Source of the DNA: Mesorhabditis belari
Taxonomy: Eukaryota; Nematoda; Chromadorea; Rhabditida; Rhabditidae
NCBI GenBank assembly: GCA_958450365.1
Contig: CAUEEP010000755.1
Location: forward strand, 124,001-188,000
Reading direction: 5' to 3'
Length of the DNA stretch: 64,000 nucleotides
Shown: piece by piece, positions 26,001 through 38,000 of the stretch
How positions within the stretch are numbered: the stretch's first letter is position 1
Layout: every line of letters begins with the position of its first letter
Translations under genes and position numbers: made by a program
Notes under the pieces: generated by a model
What the model was told of the DNA's origin: nothing
Seen by the model: the letters and a program-made list of their open reading frames with translations, nothing else
Databases searched by the model: none

Positions 26001-29000
26001 TACAGCTTAGCTCTAGCTTCTAGTTAGCTACAGCTTAGCTCTAGCTTCTAGCTAGCTTTTCTAAACAAATAAACAAATAAACAAGTTAAACCTCACTCAA
26101 AAGCCTCAACAAAAACCAAAAACGAATAAAGTGCTGGTGAAATCGGAACTCGAACTCGGAATCACTTTCACGAGAGAGAGAGAGAGAACTTCGCTAGTCA
26201 CTGGCAGTGACTCACTGCGCCACGTGGACGGGTAAACAATGAAAAACAGACAATGAAATTTGTGCTAAACTCAAAGAACAACATTGTAAACAAAAAAAAA
26301 TCAACAATCAACAATATTGAAAAGAAAAAAAAAGCGATAGAATTGTTGATGTTATGGCAGAAAAGAGGATTTTCGCATCATGCAATTTCTTTGCTTTTTC
26401 TTAAACTTCAAGTAATTTTAGGAAAAGTGGGAGAAGTGGGGGTGGAATGTGAGGCGAAAAATCTTCGTTCGAAAGCTGTGGCTCCAAAGCTATGGCTCGA
26501 AAGCTGTGGCTCGAAAGCTGTGGCTCGAAAGCTATGGCTCGAAAGCTGTTGCTCGAAAGCTGTGGCTTGAAAGCTGTGGCTTGAAAGCTGTGGATCTGAT
26601 TTGGTTTCAGAAAAGCAACACCTGACTCTGGTTGACTCTGCAGAACGAGCCAAGTTTTGGCTATGATCTAGAAGCAAGTTCCGTACAAAGCTGTGGCTTG
26701 AAAGCTGTAGCTTGAAAGCTGTGGCTCGAAAGCTGTTGCTCGAAAGCTGTGGCTCGAAAGCTGTGGCTCGAAAGCTGTGGCTTTGTACAGAACTTGCTTC
26801 TAGTCAACTTAACGTCAAGAATTAAAGTTTAGAACAATTTTTCGTGAATAAAGACTAACAACTTGAAGTAAAGCAGTATTATATTGTATTTATCGAAAAG
26901 AAAAAATATATTGTATTTATCGAAAAGACAAGCCAGCCGAGTCTAAGATAGACTTGTAACGAAAATAACTGTCAATCCTTTTTCCCATTGGTAATTTAAG
27001 ATTTCTCTCAACACTAACCCTTCGATTTTGTCTATTTTGATTATCATTCGATGCAGAATCAAATTCCGCGTCGAATGATACAAAAAACAACTCAAAATAT
27101 AATATCCATGCAAAGTTATGAGGCAAATGGTTAAGTCCGGCTCATAATAGGCGGGGTTTAGGCTTGAGCCAATAACTTTGCATGGATATTATATTTTGAG
27201 TTGTTTTTTGTATCATTCGACGCAGGATTTGATTCTGCATCGAATGATAATCAAAATAGACAAAATCAAAGGGTTAGTGTTGAGAAAAATCTTAAATTAC
27301 CAAAAGAAGCGACAGTTATTTTCACACAAGTTTAGCCCAAGATCAAAGCCAGAACTTGGCTCATTCTGCAGAGTCAACCAGAGTCAGGTGTTGCTTTTCC
27401 GAAAACCAAATCAGATCCAGGACCAAGGCCCAGTTCTGGTTACTGTTTTTGCCTGCTTTGCTTTGATTTATTGGGTTGGGGAGAATGAGACGGCGCCAAA
27501 CACTTTAAAGGGACTTTTTGCACACATAAAGCCTTCTTTAAACATACGTTTGGTTTCATCAAAAGAATCCACTATTTCTCTACAAAATCACTTTTGGGAG
27601 ATTCCACAAAGCTTTTCTTTCGTGGAGTTTATGAACTTGCAAACGCAGCTGGTTAAAATGGCAAAGATTCCGACTCATCATTTGAACAGTTTCTTTCACA
27701 TAAACCTTCTTTGGTGTTTATATAAAAAATATAGAGCACATTCAATTACTTAAGTTGCCAAATTTGCAGGAAGATCCCACCAATGGTTTTTTCTAGATCA
27801 CAGTTTGTAGTTTTTGTGAAAAAATGGCTTTTTCTTGAGCGGAGGCGCTGTTTGAATTTTCTTTTAAATGTCATTTTGTAGAGAATTAGTTCATCTAGGC
27901 AAATTAGAATTAGAATTAGAATTAGAACCATTCTACTGATATCAAACGCATATTATTTGACGAAGTCGAATAGAAGTTTTAGACATTTTTTTGATTTTCG
28001 GCGCCGACTCATTCTCCCCAACCCAATATCTATCTAGCTTACCGTAAGATTCTATTTTACAAAATATTAAAAGTTTAGCTCAGCCAGAAACCAGAAGTGG
28101 GCCAGATTCTTTTTTTTGTTTAACAGCAAAGATTTGTTCAAGTTCTAGAGCTTTTAAGTGGCTTTTAAGCTTTTAAGCTTTTAAGCTTTAAGCTAGAGCT
28201 AGAGCTAGAGCTAGAAGCTAGAGCTAGAGCTAAGTAAGTGTTTGTAAGTTTTAAAGTAATTTTAATCATTTTAAAGTAATTTTAGTCATTTTAAAGTCAT
28301 TTTAAAGCCATTTTAAAGTAATTTTAAAGTAATTGATAAAACAAGGATGAATCTGATTTGGTACTAATCGTAGCTTAAACAACTATTCGTTTTATCGTTG
28401 TAAACTCTACAAATCTCTTCAAATCTCTTCAAAATTTCAGCGTTTAAAGCCACTTTCGAACGAGCTTTCGAACGTTTTTCTCAAAAAAAGAAAACGGATC
28501 GTTTTATGATGCAAATTTGAACTCGATTTGAGTGTTTGTTCATGCGGAATCGACTTTTTTTTTGTCTTTTCGAAGCCGAAGAAACGAAAAATGGAGTGAA
28601 TTTCAGGTGAATTCAAGTCAAATTTTGTGAATTTTGACGTAACTTTGCAAATTTGGACGTAATTTTGCAAATTTTGACACAATTTTGCAAAAGAAAGAAG
28701 GAAAAAGAGAGAGGAACACGATTTTTTTTCTTTTGTTTCTTTGGAAAAACCATTTTAAAAAATGAACACGAAGAAGAGATAAACAGAACAAAAAAAAAAT
28801 AGAAAAAAACAACTGTAAATGATACCCACTTCTTCTTACTACTCGATCTGCAATAGGATGAGAAATTGATGAAATGAAGGCTCTTTTTGGTTAAACGAAT
28901 TACCGTAATCCTTTCGTGATTTTGATGTGGATCTATGGAAGAAATTCGCAGATTACTAATCATTTATTGTCCTCCCCTGTGCTTATCCCTTTTATTGCCG

Positions 29001-32000
29001 AGAAGCGGTGGTCCTTGGAATTGCCCAGGAGGACAAGGATTGCCCAGGATGACAAGGATTGCCTAGGATGACAAGGATTGCCTAGGAGGACATTTAGAGT
29101 CCTCCCTTCCCCTTACACTTATTTGTAATCTATTCGTCTTATTATACTACTGTAAATAAAGATACATATCTTCCGGGTCTATGCAACTGTCACAGGTCGG
29201 TCATTTCACAGCGACTCCCCTCTACAACTGCAACTGCAACTGCAACTGCAACTGCAACTGCAACTGCAGCTACAGCTACAACTACAACTGCAACTGCAAC
29301 TGCAACTACAACTGCAACTGCAGTACAGGTCGGTCATTTCACAGGGACTCCCCTCTAATACGTTGGAGGAGTTGACTTGGGTTGTCGGGGTGTTAGAGAT
29401 GGCGGGATATCAAAAGGGATCCACTCTCTTTAACTTAACCCAAACTTAACTTAACCCAAATTCTAGTCCACATCCGTTTATACATAGGAACGAATACTAA
29501 TCATTTATTCTTAGTTTAGCTTAAAATTCCATTTAGTTATGGAAAATGTTTTAAAATTAAAAAAAAATAAAACTAGCGTCAGTGACCGGAGTCGAACCCG
29601 GGTTCTCTGGCTGAGAGAGAATAGCACTCGCACTGCACCAACGGTTAACCGGTACGGCGAGTCGCTAATCGGCATGTCTTTCAAGCGAACGAAAGAAAGA
29701 GCTCGCGGGTTCGACTCCTCTAATCGCCAATTCTTTCGCTTTTTTGCTGATTTTTTTTGTCCCATTTGTAAGCCAACATATAAAAATCGTAAAGGATTAC
29801 GGTAATTCTCGAATCTGTAACTCTAATCGAATTTCCCACTAACCGAGAGCGATTCTTGTTCTGTTTGCCGACGTTTTGTCCACGCGGAGTGACAGGCACC
29901 GATTCGAGATTCGCGATTAAGAGATTTATCGATTGACGCACCTAAACTTTCGTTAGAAAACGAATCTTCACAGATCTTTCATGATTCACAGATCAATTTC
30001 TCACTAATTTCTCACCTCATCAATGTAGAGAGTTTCCATGTCTTTTACGACGAATTTCGGCATCATTTTTCGCATCTAAACCAAGTAAATTTGAGTGGAT
30101 TTGGAAAAAAAAACAGAATTCGTTAAAGTTATATTTCTGATCTCGTTATCTCTTCTCTTCTGGCATCTTTTCATCTCTTCTGGCCAAAAACAGGCGAGAA
30201 GCCAAATCCTGACCTGGACTTACGCAGAAAAGTCTCTGGGTCTACCAGATTTACAGATTCAAGTCAGGCTTGAACCTAGATGTAGCTTTAATCTAACCAG
30301 GGAACCCATTAAAGTGAAATTTTTGATTTGATTCCACGGTGCAAACATCTCTTAGTTATCAGCATTCAAAAACTGCTTTCAAATCCTACTTTTCATTAGT
30401 CATTTTTGAGTTAAAAGCCTTCAAAATTTCGATCAATTTCGCTAAACAGTGCCTAGGGGATTCAATGCTCACGCTTCACTGCCTCGATAGCCTAGTGAAT
30501 AGTGTGCTAGCGCATCGATAGCCTAGTGGATAGTATGCTATTGATAGCCTAGTGGATAGTATGCATCGTTACCGATCTCCCTGTTTCATGTCCACTGTCG
30601 ATCAAACTTTTGAACAACATTCGAAACTGACTTTTGTGATGAGTAGTCAATTAAATAAGATGTAAAAAAGGATTCTATCTTTTGAATTATTGCCAAAAAG
30701 AGGCGATAATTCACCTTTATTGCCTCTTTTGCGATCTCGGTAATAAAGAAATTTCATAATTTTCATATTGATGGGAAAAAGTAGCATCGACAGCTTTAAA
30801 CTTTATGGAACTGGCAGTCATCATTAGGCTTAGGCATTAGGTTAAATCCAAGTTTTGGATCTAGCAAGACCTAGTACCCAGCTATAAGTCTGTAAACCAG
30901 GTTCTGGTCGAGGAAAAGCCCAGTCAAGCCAGCCAGAGACCTGGGTCAGGCTAAGAATCCAGCAACAATCCAAGAACAATCCTAGAAATTCTCCAGAGAT
31001 TCCTTTCCCTCACAATCGCCTAGAAAAGCCGCCTCATTGAGCTGGACTTTCGGCCCACGTAGTATAGTGGTTAGTACTCCACTACTTAGTATAGACTAAG
31101 CTTTTTGTGCTCTATCTTTCATCTATTGACACAAAGATAGGTTTCTTTAGAGAAAACTGGCAAAACTGGATTTGAACTTTCGAGAATTGCAAGTAATTCT
31201 CTGGAGATTCTTTGAAAATCTCCCTCACAATCGCCTAGAAAAGCCTCCTCATTCATTCGGGTTTTCGGCCCACGTAGTATAGTGGTTAGTACTCCACGTT
31301 GTGGCCGTGGCGACGCTGGTTCGATTCCAGCCGTGGGCAATTTTTTTTGGATTTATGTTTTACCTGTAGTGCATTGAAAATGATTTGATGTTCTGTTTTT
31401 TCATTGCCTCGGTCTTTTTCATTGCTTCAGTCTTGCTCACCTTGTGAATATCTTTTAACGCCTCTTCTCTTGTAGTAACTTCTCGTCGAATTGCGGCCGC
31501 TTGCTCGTCGAGATTATCGAGCTGAGATTTTGATAGATTTTAATAGATAGAATTTGTTTGTTTACGTCAATTCAGCAAGTTTTTAACTTTTTCTTTAAAC
31601 AGTAGAATGAAAAAGGAAAGAAATGCAAGAATCTCAAAAATTGTAAGAAAATTCTCTAGAGATTCCTTGAAAAAGCTTCAAAATCACCTAGAAAAGCTGA
31701 AAATTTAGCTATAGACTAAGCTTTTTGTGCTCTATCTTTTATCTATTGACACAAAGCTAGCTTTCTTTAGTGAAAAGTGGCAAAACTGGATTTGAACTTT
31801 GGAGAATCGCAAGTAATTCTCTAGATTCTTTGAAAATTTCCCTTCACAATCGCCTAGAAAAGCCGCCTCATTCAGTCGGGCTTTCGGCCCACGTAGTATA
31901 GTGGTTAGTACTCCACGTTGTGGCCGTGGCGACGCTGGTTCGATTCCAGCCGTGGGCAACTTCTTTTGGAATTTTTGATTTTTTGATGAAAGATTGATTT

Positions 32001-35000
32001 AAACAAAGATTTTAAGGGATTTCAATCAGTTTTAGACTTAAAGATCAATCTTTTCCATCATTTATTTAAGATTTTTAAAGCCTAAGGGCTGAGATTGGTT
32101 AGCTTTATGGAACTGGCTTCATGGAAACTTTATGGAACTGGCAACTATCATTAGGCTTAGGCATTAGGTTAAATCCAAGTTTTGGATCTAGCAAGACCTA
32201 GTACCCAGCTATAAGTCTGTAAAACAGGTCCTGGTCGAGGAAAAGCCCAGTCAAGCCCGCCAGAGAGCTGGGTCAGGCTAAGAATCCAGCAACAATCCAA
32301 GAACAATCCTAGAAATTCTCCAGATTTTCGGAGGGATTTTCACGTAGTATAGTGGTTAGTACTCCACGTTGTGGCCGTGGCGACGCTGGTTCGATTCCAA
32401 CCGTGGGCAATCTCTTTTGGATTTATTTTTTTACCTGTAGTGCATTGAAAATGATTTGATGTTCGAATTTCTTGACTCCAAGCACTTGTTGGAACATATC
32501 AAAGAGTTGTTCTTTTCCTTGAATCATATCTGCATTTGCTTGATTTGCGCCTCGTAGTCGGCCTCTGAAAATGGGATTTTTTTTTCAACAAAACCAAAGA
32601 AAACAATCAATTTCATTTTTATTTCATTTATCAAAGGTTTATAAGCAAATATTTCAAACAAAAATCGTTGTTAAGCTGTGGAAAAATTGATTTGCAAGAG
32701 AGGGGAAATGTTAGCTGTTAAAAAATGATTTAAAAATTCGAGGTTGGTTGGAGTTTACTTTGAGTTTTTGAATTGTTATTGAATTGGATTCGATTTAAAT
32801 CGAAAAACACTCTATTTAATGCTAATAGAGAAGTAAAAACACACAATTCATCTTTACAATTTACCGAGTTTTTGATTAGAATCTATAAGTAGTTTTAACT
32901 TTTTGTCCGACAGCACCAACCCAATAACTTCTAAAAAACCTAGGTTTCAGAGCTCGCGTTTTCATTGACCAAAACGCAAAATTAAAAAATATTTCCCGAC
33001 TAACTTTTTGCGTAGAATTCAGAAATTTGCTTTTTGAGCCTAGTTTATCAGCTGGATTTTCGTGAAAAAAATGATTTTGACTTTTCGGCGCAGAATATTG
33101 AAAAAATCTCATGGGAAAATAGAATTCCGCAAAAACTCAAATCAGCATTCTGAAAGAGCGTGATAAGGGCTCTTGAATGACATCTAAAACATTATGGTTC
33201 GATGGAATATTTCACTAACATCACTAACATCAAAGTCGTCGCCTTTAATTTTGAAATTTTGGATTCTTCTGATTTTTTCTATTCATTTTTTGGCCTAACT
33301 TCAAATTTGTAGTGTTCAAATTGGAATTGTAGTTGCAATGAACCGAGTTTTTGATTAGAATTTGATTAGAATCGACTTTTTGCCTTTCTAGCGCACTGAA
33401 ATTCGGATTTTTCTTCGGAAAAATCACTATTTCACTGTTAAATAAGAATTCAGTGCATTAGAAAGGGTTTGTTTACGATTTCTTTTAGCCGAAAGACTCT
33501 AAAGAACATTACAAAGACTTAATTTTGACAAAAAAGGACAAAAATTGACAAAAATTGACCAAAATTGACCAAAAAAACAAAGAAAAAGACAAAATTCTCA
33601 AAATTCTCAAAACATTTCATTCAAAGGACAAATTTTAAACACAAATTCGACAAATTAGACAAAAAGGACTTCTCAAAATGCACAGGGAGACGGGAAACAA
33701 ATTGTTTTTCTTTTTTTAAATCATGCTTTAACTTTAAAAGAATTGAACAAATTCGGTTTTCTCTGGTAGTCAAGCAAAGGAGAATACGATAGTTTAAGAT
33801 GAGATGCAAAGTTGAAAGAGAACTTTTGGCAACTCTTGGCTACTGCAATCTTTCTCATTACTTTATGAATAAAAGAATTCAATCGGTACTTGGGCATCTT
33901 TAAAAATAAAATAAAATACAAATCTCTTCATTTGCGCACCCTTTCTCAACATTTCCGATTTCTAAAAACAAATCTTCTGACATTTATCAGCTTTCGAGCC
34001 ACAGCTTTCGAGCCACAGCTTTCGAGCCACAGCTTTCGAGCCACAGCTTTCGAGCCACAGCTTTCGAGCCACAGCTTTCGAGCCACAGCTTTCGAGCCAC
34101 AGCTTTCGAGCCACAGCTTTCGAGCCACAGCTTTCGAGCCACAGCTTTCGAGCCACAGCTTTCGAGCCACAGCTTTCGAGCCACAGCTTTCGAGCCACAG
34201 CTTTCGAGCCACAGCTTTCGAGCCACAGCTTTCGAGCCACAGCTTTCGAGCCACAGCTTTCGAGCCACAGCTTTCGAGCCACAGCTTTCGAGCCACAGCT
34301 TACATTAATTCGTTCATCGGGTAAACCAAATGCATTTTGAGGTCAATAAACTCGTCCAAAACAAGACTAATTTGTCTAGATGTCTAGACTAATTTGTCCG
34401 TTTATGAATTTTGGCCGATTATGAAATGAGTGGATCTAGGCGCGTCCAACCATCAACATCAACATCAACTTGGTATCATTCAACGCAGAATCATTGATAA
34501 TTATGTTTGTATGTGGAAAATATTATATCATTTTGTAGAGAATTAAATTCTGCGTTTATTGATACCAAATTAGTGAGTTTAGATTCAAAATTGCGCTACA
34601 CGTTTCATTCGAAATCGACGGGATCCCCGTAGCCAATTATGAATAAGTGGATCTAGGGGCGTCCAACCATCAACTCTTTGGTATCATTTAACGTAGAATC
34701 ATTAATAATTATTTTAAATTTTTAAAATTAGCAAGATTTGACAAAAAGAAAAAAATTTACGAGGCTTCAAAGTCTTCTCTCAAACAACAAACAGCTGAAA
34801 TTCATAAACGGCTACCACATCTAGACAAATTAGCCTTGTTCTGGACGAGTTTATTGACCTGAAAATGCATTTGGTTTACCCGCTGAAGGAATTAATGTAT
34901 TAACTAGATGATAAATGTCAGAAGATTTGTTTTTAGAAATCGGAAATGTATACTTGTTATTTAATGAAATTTTGAAAACCTAGCTCTGAAATCGGTTACG

Positions 35001-38000
35001 ACATATAAACTTATGGGAAAGTACCAGTCAGTCTAAAGCTCTAGGAAAGTACCAGTCAGTCTAAAGCTCTAGGAAAGTACCAGTCAGTCTAAAGCTCTAG
35101 GAAAGTACCAGTCAGTCTAAAGCTCTAGGAAAGTACCAGTCAGTCTAAAGCACAAGTACCAGTCAGTCTAAAGCTCTAGGAAAGTACCAGTCAGTCTAAA
35201 GCACAAGTACCAGTCAGTCTAAAGCTCTAGGAAAGTACCAGTCAGTCTAAAGCTCTAGGAAAGTACCAGTCAGTCTAAAGCACAAGTACCAGTCAGTCTA
35301 AAGCTCTAGGAAATTTGAGCTTTTCGTAATGCCATGAAAAAGACTACAGTAACCCAAGAAAAAGTTTCAAATGAAATTTGAGCACTGGTAAACGCTAGGG
35401 TTTGGCATACTGTCTATGCTTTTGGTCTGTATTGCTTTCTGTATTGCTTTCCAAAAACCTTGCGTTTACCAGAGCTCAAACTACATTAGAACTAAAGTTC
35501 TTCTTAACTTTGCATATCAGAAATTAGCAGACAATTTTGGAAGGGTTTTACCTTACAGACATGTTTCCTCGAAATGATGGTCTAAATAGAATAAGAAATG
35601 AAAATAAACAAACAGAAAAAAGTGATGAGAAAGAAAATTGAAAAACTTTTCGTTTATTTTGAAAGTTAAACTTAAGTTAAGCAAACTTCAGCAACGAGCT
35701 GACTGTGCTAGAGGGTAAATTTTTACGAAAATCTCTAGAATTATGAAGCTAAATCTAGTTTATAACGAAAAAAAGCTGTCTTTTACGAGCTTTCGAATCA
35801 TTTTCTCATACCTGGCTGGTCGATTTGCTGAATCTTCGTCTCCTCGAATGATCGTGTCAAATTTCGCCATCCACGAGTTGAGAACGGTGTCTTTCGACAA
35901 GCCGTCAATGTCAGGCAAACTGCGAATGCGTTTCTCGACGTTACACCGGAATACCTGAAATTTGGGATGAAAAATCTGAAAGGAAAATCGGCTAGAAAGT
36001 TTTCTAGCCAATTTCATTATTTCTCAAGCAAAAACTCCATTATTTAACTTTCCAGAAAATCTTTCCACTCCTTTTACGATTTCTTTTTGAAAAACAACAA
36101 ACTCAGCAATGAATCTAACCTTTCTTTTTCTTCAATTTCATCTTTTTAAATAAATTTTGGTTAATTTCAAGCAATTCGAGAGTAAAAAAAACGAGAAAAA
36201 CCTCTACAAAGCCATTGACTGAATGAATTTCGCTGAAAATTTAGCTATAGACTAAGCTTTTTGTGCTCTATCTTTCATCTATTGACACAAAGATAGGTTT
36301 CTTTAGTGAAAAGTGGCAAAACTGGATTTGAACTTTCGAGAATTGCAAGTAATTCTCTGGAGATTCTTTGAAAATTTCCCTCACAATCGCCTAGAAAAGC
36401 CGCCTCATTCACTCGAGCTTTCGGCCCACGTAGTATAGTGGTTAGTACTCCACGTTGTGGCCGTGGCGACGCTGGTTCGATTCCAGCCGTGGGCAACTTC
36501 TTTTGGAATTTTTGATTTTTTGATGAAAGATTGATTTAAACAAAGATTTTAAAGGATTTCAAATCAGTTTTAGACTTAAAGATCAATCTTTTCCATCATT
36601 TATTTAAGATTTTTAAAGCCTAAGGGCTCAGATTGCTTAGAAATTAGAGAAGTCACTTAGAAAAGTCATTTTTTTGAGTATACTCACCTCTCGAAAGTCA
36701 TGCTGCGAGAAACCGCCAGCCATTACCACTTTACTCACCCGTTCGGACTTAAGAAAAACCTGGAAAAGCCATTTGATTAGCGATTTATAGAGATTTAACC
36801 TCAAAATATGATTGAATCGCTTTAGTGAAAGCTTCGTCGGCAACGATTTGCGTTTCACCTTTTATAAACTGGTTGAATCTGGAAATTTCAATCGTTTTTC
36901 ATTTTCCCAGAATCTGAACGTTTCCAAGAGTACAAAGTACGTTTATTTGGTGATTTCTCAGAACTTTAACCTACCGTAAATACTGTAATAGTACCCCACC
37001 GCCCTCGTACAGTCGCGTAGTCGCAAAAGTTTTTTAGTATTTCATTTTTTTTCAAAGCACCCGTACTTTCAAAAACTGCGTCTTTGGTATCAAAAAATAG
37101 CTGAAATTCAGGGCTATTTTTTGATACCAAAGCGAGCATTGTAGCTTAAACCAGTGTCGAGAAAAACGCGTTTTTTCGGGATGGTTGCGTAGTCTAACTT
37201 TAAACATCCCGTTCTCCGCGCTCCTTTATGCTACAATGTGCACTTTAATATCAAAAAATAGCCCTGAATTTCAGCTATTTTTTGATATATGTTGTAGCAT
37301 TGTAGCATAAACCCACCCCCATAATGACGGTGCGGAGTGTTGCGTCGTCTAGCTTTGGACGCGTTTTTCTCGACACTGGTTTAAGCTACAATGCTGCAAC
37401 ATTAATATCAAAAAATAGCCCTGAATTTCAGCTATTTTTTGATACCTAAGCGCGCATTTTAGCATAAATCAGTGTTGAGAAAAACGCGTTCAAAGCTCGA
37501 CTACGCAAACAATTCGCACCGTCATTATGGGGGTGGGGTACTATTACACTATTACAAATTGAAACTGAATCAAAAAATGCAAGCCAAACCTCTCTTTTAT
37601 CCTTGCGAGCTCTTGTTTATTGACTTTCATTTGTCTCCTCGCCATATCTGTCGGTTGTTTTGCGTTGAAATGATAGGCAACACATCGCGAAACCAAAACA
37701 TACAACTGGAGTTTCCGTTTACGCTCTTCTTCCTCATTTTCAGCGCTAGAATTTTGAAATTAGTTGAAATTCGTTGAAAATAGTTCAATTTTTCTTAATT
37801 TCCCCTTACCGTATCCTTTCCAACTCCTCTCGAGACAAGTTTTCTTCTCCTGGATTCACGGGAAGCTCTTCCTAAAGCTCTTCCTAGAAATAGCTGTTTA
37901 CCTCAAAACTTTTCCTATCCATCAACACCCAACTTATCCTATCCATCAATAGAATGGGGAACAAATTTGCTTTAAATAGGAACCGAATGGGGAACAAATT

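Larger units (their letters stand above)
31690..36640. repeat. About 400-bp segmental duplication around tRNA-His copies B and D
   Basis: 31700-32095 and 36235-36635 match almost throughout, from AGCTATAGACTAAGC through the tRNA to TTTAAAGCCTAAGGGCT. A shorter match precedes copy A (31086-31267). Another pair, 30800-30998 and 32120-32325, also duplicates intron sequence in the same region. Confidence 0.8.

Noticed and set aside
27178..27753. 191-codon plus-strand ORF, the longest in the window
   Set aside because: It begins in one arm of an inverted repeat and runs into a MITE-like element. Composition shows no domain, and it lies in a CADPS intron.
28831..28852. Possible CADPS microexon (CAG acceptor and GTATCA donor) coding SSSKKKW
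   Set aside because: It is 22 nt long, which would break the frame. Exon 13 joins exon 14 directly in the conserved frame.
33946..34324. Several ORFs of 93-144 codons on both strands
   Set aside because: All come from a 14-bp satellite with no stop in any frame; the peptides simply repeat.
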